NCBI RefSeq assembly: GCF_025755255.1
Contig: NZ_JALIEB010000007.1
Span: 62,001 to 126,000 of the forward strand
Reading direction: 5' to 3'
DNA from: Roseobacter sinensis
Lineage (GTDB): Bacteria; Pseudomonadota; Alphaproteobacteria; Rhodobacterales; Rhodobacteraceae
Length of the DNA: 64,000 nucleotides
Shown here: one piece after another, positions 26,890 to 36,507 of the stretch
Layout: each line of letters opens with the position of its first letter
Numbering within the stretch: the stretch's first letter is position 1
The notes under the pieces: generated by a model
What the model was told of the DNA's origin: nothing
Databases searched by the model: none
What the model saw: the letters and a program-made list of their open reading frames with translations, nothing else
Position numbers and translations under genes: made by a program

Positions 26890-27432
26890 TCAGTTGTAGA
26901 TCAACTCAGCGATGTCTTCCTTTGGGACGGGTGGAGAAATCAGAACGATACGGCGCGTCTGGCCGGCACTGCGCCGTACATCATGCGTGAACACGCTGCC
27001 GTTCCTCAGATGATAGGCGGAGTGAAAAAAGGAGCTTGTGAGTTTCTCCCGGGGCTGCCCGCCCGTTCGGCGGACGGCCTCGGTCAGAAACTGCGAGCCG
27101 ACCGCCGCCGCATCGGGCGAGCCCAGAAAAGCGACGCCGCACGCATTCTTGAAACGGTCCGACGCACGCACGGAGGTCAGAGGCTTGTCGCCCGGCGCTC
27201 TGTAGATCGTGCCGACGCTTTCTCGTGTCGCGAGTTGAAGACCACGACGCGTGACCGCTGCTTCGTACCCGCTGAAGCTCGGCAGGGTCCGCAGACAGGT
27301 CTCCGAGAACAGATCGGCCGGCGTCGCGGTTTCGGCGACAGAGAACGTCGCCGCGGCAATCTGCTGCTCAGAAGGCCCGCACGCACCGAGGCCGAGGAGG
27401 CCCGCCAGGACCAGAGGGAAGGTCACGCGCAT
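26890..27432 (-). CDS. Two-cysteine lipoprotein, paralogue 4 of 4
   Basis: 180 aa from the ATG at 27432. Lipobox LGAC near residue 18, then FSETCLRTL, a TRRGLQL segment and NACGVAFLG. The Cys and Cys-x-Val positions match those of the three genes after it. It starts 6 bp after the sucC stop, so it is read with sucC. Predicted periplasmic lipoprotein of unknown role. Confidence 0.72.
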   Translation of the reverse strand: MRVTFPLVLAGLLGLGACGPSEQQIAAATFSVAETATPADLFSETCLRTLPSFSGYEAAVTRRGLQLATRESVGTIYRAPGDKPLTSVRASDRFKNACGVAFLGSPDAAAVGSQFLTEAVRRTGGQPREKLTSSFFHSAYHLRNGSVFTHDVRRSAGQTRRIVLISPPVPKEDIAELIYN

Positions 27433-27438
27433 CGCTGC

Positions 27439-28632
27439 TCAGCCCTTCACGGCCTTCACGATTTTCTGGGCGCCATCTTTCAGATCGTCGGCGGCGATCA
27501 CGTCCACGTCCGAATTGTTGATGATGTCTTTGCCCTGCTGTACGTTGGTGCCTTCGAGCCGCACCACAAGCGGCACCTTCAGGCCCACTTCTTTCACGGC
27601 GGCCACCACGCCCTCGGCGATCACGTCGCAGCGCATGATGCCGCCGAAGATGTTGACCAGGATGCCCTTCACGTTGGGATCGGAGGTGATGATCTTGAAG
27701 GCCTCCGTCACCTTCTCCTTGGTCGCCCCACCGCCCACGTCGAGGAAGTTGGCGGGCTCCGCCCCGTAGAGCTTGATGATGTCCATGGTCGCCATCGCAA
27801 GGCCCGCGCCGTTCACCATGCAGCCGATCTCACCGTCGAGCGCGATGTAGTTGAGGTCGTACTTGCTGGCCTCCAGTTCCTTGCTGTCCTCCTCGGTTAC
27901 ATCGCGCAACTCGGCAATGTCGGGGTGGCGGTAGATCGCGTTGCCGTCAAAGCTGACCTTGGCATCGAGCACCTTGAGATCGCCGCTGTCGGTCACGATC
28001 AGCGGGTTGATCTCGAGCATCTCCATGTCCTTTTCCAGAAAAGCGTTGTACAGCAGCCCCATCAGCGCCACGCATTGCTTGATCTGCTTGCCCTCCAGCC
28101 CCAGCGCAAAGGCGATGCGGCGGCCGTGATAGGCTTGGTAGCCGGTGGCCGGATCGACGGAGAAGCTGAGGATCTTTTCCGGCGTTTCTGCCGCGACTTC
28201 CTCGATGTCCATGCCGCCCTCGGTGGAGCAGACGAAAGAAATGCGGCTGGTCTGACGATCCACCAGCAGGGCGAGGTAGAGTTCGGTCTCGATCCCCGAG
28301 CCATCCTCGATATAGATCCGGTTGACCTGTTTGCCCGCGGGACCGGTCTGATGTGTGACCAGCGTGCGGCCCAGCATCTTCTTCGCCTCTTCGGCGGCCT
28401 CTTCCACAGATTTCGTCAAGCGCACGCCGCCCTTCTCGCCCGCGTCGGCCTCCTTGAACGAGCCCTTGCCGCGGCCGCCTGCGTGGATCTGTGCCTTGAC
28501 CACCCACATCGGTCCATCCAGCGCACCCGCAGCCGTCTTGGCTTCTTCTGCCCGCAGGACCACCCGACCATCGGAGACCGGCGCGCCGTAGCTGCGCAAC
28601 AATGCTTTTGCCTGATATTCGTGGATGTTCAT
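27439..28632 (-). CDS. sucC: Succinyl-CoA ligase beta subunit
   Basis: 397 aa, full length. N-terminal ATP-grasp fold beginning MNIHEYQAK, the [11 protein letters not shown] nucleotide loop, EINPLIV and the C-terminal [15 protein letters not shown] block. It supplies the nucleotide site of succinyl-CoA synthetase. First gene of the long minus-strand TCA cluster; its promoter region (28633-28888) is shared with a divergent LytTR gene and holds two TGTGATCACA sites. Confidence 0.97.
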   Translation of the reverse strand: MNIHEYQAKALLRSYGAPVSDGRVVLRAEEAKTAAGALDGPMWVVKAQIHAGGRGKGSFKEADAGEKGGVRLTKSVEEAAEEAKKMLGRTLVTHQTGPAGKQVNRIYIEDGSGIETELYLALLVDRQTSRISFVCSTEGGMDIEEVAAETPEKILSFSVDPATGYQAYHGRRIAFALGLEGKQIKQCVALMGLLYNAFLEKDMEMLEINPLIVTDSGDLKVLDAKVSFDGNAIYRHPDIAELRDVTEEDSKELEASKYDLNYIALDGEIGCMVNGAGLAMATMDIIKLYGAEPANFLDVGGGATKEKVTEAFKIITSDPNVKGILVNIFGGIMRCDVIAEGVVAAVKEVGLKVPLVVRLEGTNVQQGKDIINNSDVDVIAADDLKDGAQKIVKAVKG

Positions 28633-28746
28633 GGAAAAGAGTCCCGTGCTGTTGGATCGGTGTCCCAGCCGGTATACGACAGGATATTACATCGAGGTAA
28701 AGGGTTTTTGCCTGATATCGCAGATGGGTGCGGGAAATCTGCTTTT

Positions 28747-28777
28747 TGTGATCACAGCATTTTTAGGTGTGATCACA
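28747..28777. promoter_or_regulatory. Paired TGTGATCACA operator, 21 bp apart
   Basis: Two perfect 10-bp palindromes, 28747-28756 and 28768-28777, exactly 21 bp between equivalent bases (two helical turns). They lie 115-145 bp ahead of sucC and 112-142 bp ahead of the divergent LytTR gene. The rest of the 256-bp gap is AT-richer than its surroundings and holds no gene. The same arrangement occurs before sdhC. Confidence 0.75.
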
Positions 28778-28888
28778 AATTTTTCCATCCCGCGCCGACT
28801 CAGGCACCACCGGGGTGCGTATGAACCGGAACCGTCGCGTTTGCGTACACAGTCTCATACCCTCACTGCAACTCTTCAGACGTACAAC

Positions 28889-29674
28889 ATGGCAGACTTG
28901 GCCCAACTCAAAAAGCTTGACCCACGCACCAGTTGGACAGGGTTTCTTCTGGCCAGCGGTGCCGTTCTGACCGTTGTCTTCATCCTGCTGGAGCCCGGCC
29001 CCTCGCGAGGTCTGCCGAAAGCGAAGGTGGTGCTGTTCTGGCTGGCGCATGTGGTGGGGGCGCTCATCTGCCTGCAAGCCGCGCAGCTTGCGCTTCAGCG
29101 CAGCACATGGGTGCGGAGATGGCCGCCCGTGCCGCAAGTGTTTGTCGGAGGACTGACCGGCTCAATCCTCTTTGCCCCGCTGGCGCTCGGCCTCGATTGG
29201 CTGCTTGGGGTCGCGGTGCTGACCGATGACGCGCGTGAGCCGTTCGGGGCGGCGCTCGTTGGAGAACTGGCCGCTCTCACGCCCGTGGTCACGATCACAT
29301 GGCTGGCGCTGAACGCGACGCGGCTTCTCAGGCTTCCGGCCCCCGCTGTGATGGCCCGCCCCGCCGCTGGCTTCTGGGCCAAGGTCCCCCCGCATCTGGG
29401 GCGCGATCTTGTCGCGCTCAGTGCCGAGCTGCATTACCTGCGCGTCTACACTGTGCGGGGTGAGGCGCTCATCCTCTACGGCTTCGGCAAGGCCATTGCC
29501 GAAGCGGATCAGGGGGTGCAGATACACCGGTCGCATTGGGTGGCGCTCGCCCATGTCGAACGGATCGGGCGCGAGGGGCGCGAGGGCGTCTGCCATCTCG
29601 CCGGCGGGCTGCGGCTGCCAATAAGTCGACGGTTTCGCCGTGCGATGGAGGAGAGAGCCGCGGGGGCCACCTGA
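28889..29674 (+). CDS. Membrane-anchored LytTR transcription regulator
   Basis: 261 aa from the ATG at 28889; earlier in-frame Mets lie in the operator region. The N-terminal part has about four membrane helices (about 18-38, 49-66, 84-108 and 120-140). The C-terminal 95 residues are a LytTR DNA-binding domain: ALSAELHYLRVYT, then HRSHWVALAHVERI, ending with LPISRRFR. These membrane-LytTR proteins are found in alphaproteobacteria and may sense membrane or envelope signals. Being divergent from sucC, it is a candidate regulator of the TCA cluster, but that is inference. Confidence 0.85.
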   Translation: MADLAQLKKLDPRTSWTGFLLASGAVLTVVFILLEPGPSRGLPKAKVVLFWLAHVVGALICLQAAQLALQRSTWVRRWPPVPQVFVGGLTGSILFAPLALGLDWLLGVAVLTDDAREPFGAALVGELAALTPVVTITWLALNATRLLRLPAPAVMARPAAGFWAKVPPHLGRDLVALSAELHYLRVYTVRGEALILYGFGKAIAEADQGVQIHRSHWVALAHVERIGREGREGVCHLAGGLRLPISRRFRRAMEERAAGAT

Positions 29675-29779
29675 CCACTCGTGCATCCCGCAGCCCATTT
29701 GTGCAAAACCGCTGGTCCCGTCGATAGACCCGGCCATGCTCTGCCGCATCCCACGAGGCAACATGGAGGTCGGGACCTT

Positions 29780-30412
29780 ATGACATCTTACAACACGATC
29801 CGGGCAGCGGTACTTCTGTCCTGCGCCGCCTTCGGCGCAGAGGCGCAGGAGGATGTGTCGGGCTTTTACGGAGGGCTCTTCGGCGGCCTCTCGGCCTTGC
29901 AGGAGGATGACTTCACCCTCGGCGGCAGCACGACGACGCTGAATTTCGACAGCGGTGCCATGGCAGGGCTGTCGCTGGGCTATGACTACGGCGGCAGCCC
30001 GTGGCGCTCCGAGATCGAATTCGCCTACCGAACGGGGGATGCCACAGATTTTTCGGGCGGGGCGGGAAGCGGCGGCGATCTGGCGTCCACATCGCTGATG
30101 ATCAACGGGTACTACCAGTTCGCGACCCGGTCCGCCTGGCAGCCCTATGTCGGCGCGGGGCTGGGCGTGGCCACGGAAATCGATTTCGACATCGAAGGCG
30201 GAAGTGCTGCCGGTGAGTATTCCGACAGCGGTGTGTTCGCAGCGCAGATCATGGCGGGCGCGCGCTATGCGGTCTCGGACCGGGTGTCTCTTTATGGCGA
30301 GCTGCGTTACTTCACCGCCGGATCGCCCGATCTGGAAACGGATGCCGGGCAGGTGCTGGCGGTCGACTACGACACGCTGGATCTGCTTGCGGGTGTGGTC
30401 TTCCGGTTCTGA
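29780..30412 (+). CDS. Outer-membrane beta-barrel protein
   Basis: 210 aa from the ATG at 29780 (upstream in-frame codons lack a signal). Signal peptide 1-22 (ends GAEA-QE), then alternating aromatic/polar strands: GFYGGLFGG, AGLSLGYDYG, SEIEFAYRTG, MINGYYQF, QPYVGAGLGVA, IMAGARYAV, LYGELRYF. The final residue is Phe, the usual outer-membrane insertion signal. Resembles the OmpA-like/P44 8-strand porin-like group. Followed by a hairpin, then convergent mdh. Confidence 0.82.
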   Translation: MTSYNTIRAAVLLSCAAFGAEAQEDVSGFYGGLFGGLSALQEDDFTLGGSTTTLNFDSGAMAGLSLGYDYGGSPWRSEIEFAYRTGDATDFSGGAGSGGDLASTSLMINGYYQFATRSAWQPYVGAGLGVATEIDFDIEGGSAAGEYSDSGVFAAQIMAGARYAVSDRVSLYGELRYFTAGSPDLETDAGQVLAVDYDTLDLLAGVVFRF

Positions 30413-30419
30413 CACAAAG

Positions 30420-30441
30420 GGGCGGGTCTCCGAGCCCGCCC
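30420..30441. terminator. Hairpin between convergent omp gene and mdh
   Basis: A 7-bp GC-rich stem (30420-30426 with 30435-30441) and an 8-nt loop, in the 50-bp gap between the converging genes. Only a weak T tract (TTGCTT) follows. Confidence 0.6.
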
Positions 30442-30462
30442 TTGCTTCTGACGTCGGCGTGG

Positions 30463-31464
<1,002 letters not shown>

Positions 31465-31594
31465 CTACCGATTCACGCGAGATAGCGCAAGTTTGCTCCG
31501 GCGGTTGTCTTCGCCGCCGGGGTGTCGTGATCTGTGCGAGCCGAATCGCGGGGCAAGAGCCTGCGGACAATGGCGGCGGGAAAGGCCGGGACAA

Positions 31595-32347
31595 TTGACC
31601 CTCGACTGGATGTTCTTTGTGATCGCTGGCCCCGCCGTGATCTTTGCTGGCATATCGAAAGGCGGGTTCGGCTCTGGCGCGGCCTTTGCCTCGGCCAGCG
31701 TGCTGGCGCTTGTCGTTGAACCGGGGTTGGCACTCGGGGTCATGCTGCCGCTTCTGATGCTCATCGACGTGGCGACGCTTGGCCCGTACTGGCGCAAGTG
31801 GGACGGGCAGGGGGTTGTGCTGCTGATACTCGGAGGGCTGCCGGGCGTCGCGCTCGGCGCAGCTCTCTACAAGGTTGCCGAGCCCGATGTCTTCCGGGTG
31901 CTGATCGGCGGGATTTCCCTGGCTTTCGTGCTTTGGCAGCTTGTCTTTGCCAAGCGGGTGGTGGCGCGCCCCGCGCGGCACTTGCCGCGATGGGCGGGGC
32001 TTCTGGCGGGGGTGACGGCCGGGTTCACCAGCTTTGTCAGCCATGCAGGCGGGCCGCCTGCCGCCGTCTATCTGCTGTCGAAGGCTCTGAGCAAGACGCA
32101 ATATCAGGCCACGACGGTTCTGGTGTTCTGGGTGATCAATATCGCGAAATTCATCCCCTATGCCTTTCTGGGGATGTTCACCTACGAAACGGGGCTCGCC
32201 AATCTCGTGTTGGCCCCTTTCGCGCTTCTGGGGGCCTGGTTGGGCGTGCGCGCCCATCGACTGGTGCCCGAAGGTCTCTTCTTCGGACTGACCTATGTGC
32301 TGCTCAGCCTGACGGGGCTGAAGCTGATCTGGGACGGGTTGACCTGA
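31595..32347 (+). CDS. TauE/SafE (TSUP) family permease
   Basis: 250 aa with about seven to eight membrane helices. N-terminal GISKGGFGSGAAFAS and the mid-protein SFVSHAGGPPAAVYLL repeat are the two family half-motifs. TSUP members move sulfite, sulfoacetate or other small anions. The start is most likely TTG at 31595 (AAAGGCCGGG upstream); an ATG at 31610 would lose five residues. Divergent from mdh, with 169 bp between; this gap contains the palindrome-like GCAAGTTTGC near 31484 and no gene. Confidence 0.82.
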   Translation: MTLDWMFFVIAGPAVIFAGISKGGFGSGAAFASASVLALVVEPGLALGVMLPLLMLIDVATLGPYWRKWDGQGVVLLILGGLPGVALGAALYKVAEPDVFRVLIGGISLAFVLWQLVFAKRVVARPARHLPRWAGLLAGVTAGFTSFVSHAGGPPAAVYLLSKALSKTQYQATTVLVFWVINIAKFIPYAFLGMFTYETGLANLVLAPFALLGAWLGVRAHRLVPEGLFFGLTYVLLSLTGLKLIWDGLT

Positions 32348-32411
32348 CCGCGTAGGCTGCGCCTTAAAGAGCCCTGAATATCAGGCGGGCCGATGGCCCA
32401 CCTTGGATCGC

Positions 32412-32744
32412 TCAGGCGTCGTTGCCTTTGGCCGGCAGGGCTTCTGCCAAGGTCTCGTAGGACTGGCCAGAGGCCACCAGGCAGGTCAGACCGTTGGGTG
32501 TGGTCACCGTGATGGTCCAGGTGCCGGTCTCATCGGAGGCAAAGACCTCCACCACGGCGTTGTTGGCGCCGAGCCCCATGGATTGACGGCTTTCGCCGTA
32601 CCCTTCGGCGAGCCGGTCGATAACGGCGTCGCGCGGTGCGCAGTTGCGGGCGTTTTGCGCCGCGGCGTCGGTGGTCGATGCAACATAGAGAGCGGCTGCC
32701 GCGCTGAGTGCTCCCAAATGCAGGATCTTGGTTGTGCGTGTCAT
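32412..32744 (-). CDS. Small secreted protein of unknown function
   Basis: 110 aa from the ATG at 32744. Signal peptide 1-29 (ends DAAAQ-NA), then a compact domain with NCAPRDAVIDRLAEGYGE, VVEVFASDETGTWTI and LTCLVASGQ: two cysteines, likely a disulfide in the periplasm. The fold pattern is one I associate with small conserved roseobacter exported proteins, but no function is known to me. Divergent from mcl2. Confidence 0.75.
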   Translation of the reverse strand: MTRTTKILHLGALSAAAALYVASTTDAAAQNARNCAPRDAVIDRLAEGYGESRQSMGLGANNAVVEVFASDETGTWTITVTTPNGLTCLVASGQSYETLAEALPAKGNDA

Positions 32745-32978
32745 ACTCGTGTCTGCCTTCAATTCAAAAGGCGGCACCCGCTGTCATCTGGCCCAACCGG
32801 TTTTACCGGTGATGACCGGGCGGCCCCGGTTCAGTTTTGTGTCGATCCTATCCCGAACTTGGATGCGATCAGCGGCCGAGCTGTCGCGGTATTTTCCCGA
32901 ATATTCGACGCGGTCACCATCCGCCGTAGGTTTGAAGTAATGGTTAATCGGCCGTCCGGGGATGCAGATAATTCGAAA

Positions 32979-32997
32979 TTTGCTGCATTGCGGCACA
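32979..32997 (+). promoter_or_regulatory. TTGC-N4-TTGC direct-repeat site, mcl2 promoter
   Basis: TTTGC then TTGCGGCAC with TTGC starts 8 bp apart (32980 and 32988), 80-98 bp before the mcl2 ATG. Shared with sdhC, ecm and ccr. Confidence 0.6.
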
Positions 32998-33044
32998 ATT
33001 TCCCTTGCAGTTTGTTTCAAAAAATGCCCCATTCCGCGCAATTT

Positions 33045-33054
33045 TGTGATCATA
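33045..33054. promoter_or_regulatory. Single TGTGATCATA site before mcl2
   Basis: Nine of ten bases match the TGTGATCACA palindrome of the sucC and sdhC promoters, with the same TTT flank. It lies 22 bp before the ATG, a position that would suit repression. No partner 21 bp away. Confidence 0.45.
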
Positions 33055-33076
33055 GCGATGAACCGGATTCACACCG

Positions 33077-33934
33077 ATGCCTCAGCTTCCGCGCCCGTTG
33101 CGCTCTGTTCTTTACATTCCAGCCTCCAGGTCGCGGGCGCTTGAAAAGGCCCGCACATTACAAACCGATGCGATCATTTTTGATCTTGAAGATGCCGTGG
33201 CGCCCGACGAAAAGCCGGCCGCGCGCACCACTCTGGCCGAGGCGCTGGCGGCCGGGGGCTATGGAGAACGCCTAAAAATTGTGCGGATCAACGGGCTCGA
33301 GACCGACTGGGGCGCGGACGACGCGCAGGCAGCTGCAGAGATGGCTGCGGATGCAGTCCTGTTGCCAAAAGTCGACGGCCCTGCACAGCTCGACGCGCTT
33401 GCGCAGATCACAGGGGATACCCCGCTCTGGGCCATGATGGAGACTCCCCAAGGCATGCTCGCGGCCGCCGAGATCGCGGCCCATCCGCTCTGTCAGGGCA
33501 TGGTGATGGGCACAAACGATCTGGCCAAGGACATGGGCACCCGGTTCCGGGCCGACCGTCTGCCGCTGATGACGGGCCTTGGTCTCTGCCTGCTCGCGGC
33601 CAAGACACATGGGGTGGCCATCGTCGATGGGGTCTTCAACGCCTTCAAGGACACCGACGGGCTTGCCGCGGAATGCGCGCAGGGCCGCGACATGGGCTTT
33701 GACGGCAAGACGCTGATCCACCCCGCACAACTCGAGGTCGCCAACGCCGCCTTCTCGCCCACCGAGGAGGAGGTCGACCTCGCACGTCGGCAGATCGCAG
33801 CCTATGATGAGGCGATTGCCGCGGGGCAGGCCGTGGCCGTGGTCGACGGGCGGATCGTCGAGAACCTGCATGTTGCAACCGCGCGGGAAACACTGGCAAA
33901 GATGGACGCGATAGCAGCTCTTAGCGCGGAGTAA
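33077..33934 (+). CDS. mcl2: (3S)-malyl-CoA thioesterase (Mcl2-type, CitE/HpcH-like)
   Basis: EMC-pathway enzyme that hydrolyses (3S)-malyl-CoA to malate plus CoA. 285 aa, HpcH/HpaI-CitE TIM barrel: SVLYIPASR, IIFDLEDAVAPDEK, RINGL, ETPQG and GTNDLAKD, which contain the phosphate and Mg-binding residues. The length fits the thioesterase Mcl2 (about 285) better than the lyase Mcl1 (about 318), and the operon with mch supports the pathway. A malyl-CoA or citramalyl-CoA lyase activity cannot be excluded. No strong ribosome site before the ATG. Confidence 0.85.
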   Translation: MPQLPRPLRSVLYIPASRSRALEKARTLQTDAIIFDLEDAVAPDEKPAARTTLAEALAAGGYGERLKIVRINGLETDWGADDAQAAAEMAADAVLLPKVDGPAQLDALAQITGDTPLWAMMETPQGMLAAAEIAAHPLCQGMVMGTNDLAKDMGTRFRADRLPLMTGLGLCLLAAKTHGVAIVDGVFNAFKDTDGLAAECAQGRDMGFDGKTLIHPAQLEVANAAFSPTEEEVDLARRQIAAYDEAIAAGQAVAVVDGRIVENLHVATARETLAKMDAIAALSAE

Positions 33935-33938
33935 GCCC

Positions 33939-34496
33939 ATGGCCCTCATCATTGCCGGATTGATCCTCTGGACCCTTGCACACTACTTCAAGCGCCTGGC
34001 GCCCGATCGCCGGGCGGCCCTGGGCGATCCGGGCAAGGGGCTGGTGGCGGTTGGCGTTGTTGCCGGGCTGGTGCTGATGATCCTCGGCTATCGCGGCGCC
34101 GAGTTCATCTATGTCTGGCAGCCGCCCACCTTCATGGTGCATGTGAACAACACGCTGATGCTGATCGCCTTCTGGGTCTATGGCTCCAGCGCGGCCAAGA
34201 CGGCCAAGGCCTGGCCTGCGTCAAAGATCCGGCATCCGCAGCTCACCGGTTTCAAGATCTGGGCCGCCGCACACCTGCTGGTGAATGGCGATCTCGCGTC
34301 GATCCTGCTTTTCGGCGGGCTTCTGGGCTGGGCCGTGGGCGAGGTGATCCTGATCAACCGCGCCGAGCCTCACTGGACGCCGCCCGAGCCTGCCGGCACA
34401 GCCACCTATGTACGCCTTGCGGTCATCAGCCTCGTGCTCTTCGGCCTTGTGGCGGCCATTCACAACTGGCTGGGCGTCTGGCCCTTCCCCGTCTGA
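33939..34496 (+). CDS. NnrU family membrane protein
   Basis: 185 aa, about five membrane helices. The HYFKRLAPDRRAALGD block near residue 14, NNTLMLIAFWVYG and the HLLVNGDLASILLFGG stretch match the NnrU family, named from a gene linked with nitrite/nitric oxide reductases and also related to the isoprenoid-type NnrU/NnuR-like enzymes. Here it sits 4 bp after mcl2, so it is co-expressed with the EMC pathway. Its role in this context is unknown. Confidence 0.85.
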   Translation: MALIIAGLILWTLAHYFKRLAPDRRAALGDPGKGLVAVGVVAGLVLMILGYRGAEFIYVWQPPTFMVHVNNTLMLIAFWVYGSSAAKTAKAWPASKIRHPQLTGFKIWAAAHLLVNGDLASILLFGGLLGWAVGEVILINRAEPHWTPPEPAGTATYVRLAVISLVLFGLVAAIHNWLGVWPFPV

Positions 34497-34511
34497 GACC
34501 CGGAGACTGTC

Positions 34512-34715
34512 ATGATCCTCTACCGCTTCCTCTCCGAAGAGGACACCTCGGCCTTCTGTCACAAGGTGACGGATGCGCTCAACAAGGGCTGGGCGCTTTA
34601 CGGCAGCCCGACGCAGACCTGGGATCACGGAGCGGGCGTGATGCGCTGTGGGCAGGCGGTGACGAAAGAGGTCGAGGGCACCTACACGCCAGACACCAGG
34701 CTGGGAGAGCACTGA
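34512..34715 (+). CDS. DUF1737 small protein
   Basis: 67 aa, start preceded by the purine-rich GACCCGGAGACTGTC. The pattern of YRFLSEEDTSAFCHKV, LNKGWALYGSPTQTW and AVTKEV is DUF1737, a short all-alpha/beta domain that usually ends in a variable tail. The stop overlaps the mch ATG (TGATG), so it is co-translated with mch. No known role. Confidence 0.8.
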   Translation: MILYRFLSEEDTSAFCHKVTDALNKGWALYGSPTQTWDHGAGVMRCGQAVTKEVEGTYTPDTRLGEH

Positions 34716-35749
34716 TGGGCGTGAAGACCAATGTGGGCCGGTTCTTCGAGGACTACTCGCTCGGGCAGGTGATCCACCACGCCGTCCCGCGCACGGTCAA
34801 GATGGGCGAGCGCGCACTCTACCACATGCTCTACCCGGCGCGCCACGCGCTCTATTCGTCGGATCAGTTCGCACAGGGCTGCGGGCTGCCGTTCTCGCCG
34901 CTCGATGATATGGTCGCCTTCCACGTGGTCTTCGGCAAGACCGTCCCGGATGTCTCGCTGAATGCCGTGGCAAACCTTGGCTACGCGCAGGGGCGCTGGA
35001 TCACGCCCGTGTGGCCCGGCGACACGCTGCGCGCGGTCTCCGAGGTGATTGGGCTCAAGCAGAACTCGAACGGCAAGACCGGCGTCGTTTGGGTGCGCAC
35101 GACGGGGCTCAACCAGCACGGTGAGACGGTGCTCGAATACGTGCGCTGGGTCATGGTGCGCAAGCGCGACCCCGGGGCCGCTGCGCCCGAGACGGTGGTG
35201 CCGGATCTGCCCGAGGCGGTGGCCGCGGAGGATCTGGTGATCCCCAAGGGCCTCGATTTCACGAACTACGACGTCACGCTGGCGGGCGAGCCGCACCGCT
35301 GGGGCGACTATACGGTGGGCGAACAGATCGACCATGTGGATGGTGTCACCGTCGAGGAGGCCGAGCACATGATGGCCACGCGGCTCTGGCAGAACACGGC
35401 AAAGGTGCATTTCGACACCTCCGCGCGGCCCGATGGGTCCCGCCTGATCTATGGCGGCCACGTGATCTCCATGGCCCGCGCGCTCAGCTTCAACGGGCTT
35501 GCGAACGCGCAGATGGTCGTGGGACTGAACGGTGGCGCGCACGCGAACCCCTGCCTTTCAGGCGATACCATCCGCGCCTGGTCGGAAGTGCTCGACAAGG
35601 CCGAGACACCGGCGCCGGGCGTCGGTGCCCTGCGGCTGCGGCTGGTCGCGACGAAAGGGGGCGACCCGTTCCGTCTGAAAGGGGGGGATGGCAAATACTT
35701 GCCGAATGTTCTGCTCGATCTGGACTACTGGGCGTTGTTGCCCATGTAA
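34715..35749 (+). CDS. mch: Mesaconyl-CoA hydratase (MaoC-like, EMC pathway)
   Basis: Reversible hydration of mesaconyl-C1-CoA to beta-methylmalyl-CoA. 344 aa, the length known for Mch/Mcd, a two-hot-dog MaoC-type protein. The first half has YSLGQVIHHAVPRTV and ALYSSDQFAQ; the second has the DHVDGVTVEEAEHMMATRLWQNTAKVHFD hydratase-like block and LIYGGHVISMARALSFNGL. Fourth gene of the mcl2 operon, overlapping DUF1737 by a TGATG. Together with mcl2, ecm and ccr it gives a large part of the EMC pathway. Confidence 0.9.
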   Translation: MGVKTNVGRFFEDYSLGQVIHHAVPRTVKMGERALYHMLYPARHALYSSDQFAQGCGLPFSPLDDMVAFHVVFGKTVPDVSLNAVANLGYAQGRWITPVWPGDTLRAVSEVIGLKQNSNGKTGVVWVRTTGLNQHGETVLEYVRWVMVRKRDPGAAAPETVVPDLPEAVAAEDLVIPKGLDFTNYDVTLAGEPHRWGDYTVGEQIDHVDGVTVEEAEHMMATRLWQNTAKVHFDTSARPDGSRLIYGGHVISMARALSFNGLANAQMVVGLNGGAHANPCLSGDTIRAWSEVLDKAETPAPGVGALRLRLVATKGGDPFRLKGGDGKYLPNVLLDLDYWALLPM

Positions 35750-35790
35750 ACCAGCGGGCCTTGGTGCCCGTCTGAAGGAAAGATTTGAGT

Positions 35791-36507
35791 ATGCGGATCA
35801 TTTTTCTGAGCCTTTTTTTCGCCTGTACCTCCCTCGTCAGCCCATTGCAGGCGCAGAGCCGTGAGGACACCTTTGTCGAGGCCAACGTGCTTGCCATTCT
35901 CTATCACGAGATGGGCCATGCGCTGATCGACATCCTGCAGTTGCCGGTTTTCGGACAGGAAGAAGACGCCGCCGACGTGCTTAGCGTGTTGCTGATCCAT
36001 GATCTCTACGAGGAAGAGGCCGCGGCGGGCATCATTTATGACGCCGCCTTCGGTTTTCTGGGGGAGGCCGACTCCTACGAAGCGGCGCCTTGGGGGGTGC
36101 ATGGCCTCGACCTGCAGCGGTACTACACTATGATCTGCCTCTTTTACGGCGCCAACCCGGACGCGCGGGAGGACCTCGCAGTCGAGTTGGAGTTGCCGGC
36201 CGAACGCGCGGAGACCTGCCCCGAGGAGTTCCAGCTCGCTTATGACAGCTGGGGGCCGGTGCTCGACGAGATCACCGCGGACGAGCCGGGCACGTCGATG
36301 ACGCTGGAAGGCGCGGGCGACGATGTGATCGGGGTGCTGATGGTCGATGAGGTCGCGGCGCTGAACGAGGACTTCATCCTGCCGGTGGCGCTGACCTTCC
36401 GGGTCGAGGCCTGCGGCGAGGCGAACGGGTTTTATGATCTCGGCACCCGCGAGATCATCATCTGCAGCGAGTTGGACCCCTATCTGCGGAGCCTCGCAGG
36501 GTTCTAG
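35791..36507 (+). CDS. DUF4344 metallopeptidase, exported
   Basis: 238 aa from the ATG at 35791 (an in-frame TTG at 35785 is only 4 bp from the AAGGA box). Signal peptide 1-22, ending LQA-QS. The motif HEMGHALID near residue 40 is a gluzincin-type HEXXH; EED a few turns later is a candidate third ligand. DUF4344 proteins are predicted zinc peptidases in the periplasm. Two cysteine-containing strands close to the C terminus (RVEACGEANG, IIICSELD) may form a disulfide. 41 bp after mch, so possibly read through, but unrelated. Confidence 0.82.
   Translation: MRIIFLSLFFACTSLVSPLQAQSREDTFVEANVLAILYHEMGHALIDILQLPVFGQEEDAADVLSVLLIHDLYEEEAAAGIIYDAAFGFLGEADSYEAAPWGVHGLDLQRYYTMICLFYGANPDAREDLAVELELPAERAETCPEEFQLAYDSWGPVLDEITADEPGTSMTLEGAGDDVIGVLMVDEVAALNEDFILPVALTFRVEACGEANGFYDLGTREIIICSELDPYLRSLAGF

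Larger units (their letters stand above)
32745..33076. promoter_or_regulatory. Divergent promoter region of mcl2 and the small secreted protein
   Basis: 332 bp with no gene that I can support. It holds the TTGC-N4-TTGC direct repeat (32979-32997) and one TGTGATCATA site (33045-33054), and is clearly AT-richer toward mcl2, as expected for a regulated promoter. Confidence 0.65.

Noticed and set aside
28747-28777. CRP/FNR sites
   Set aside because: CRP needs TGTGA-N6-TCACA and FNR needs TTGAT-N4-ATCAA; these palindromes are continuous 10-mers with no spacer.
31478-31500. GCGCAAGTTTGC near mdh as an EMC-type operator
   Set aside because: It is a palindrome, not the 8-bp-spaced direct repeat, and no other feature supports it; left as an unproved resemblance.
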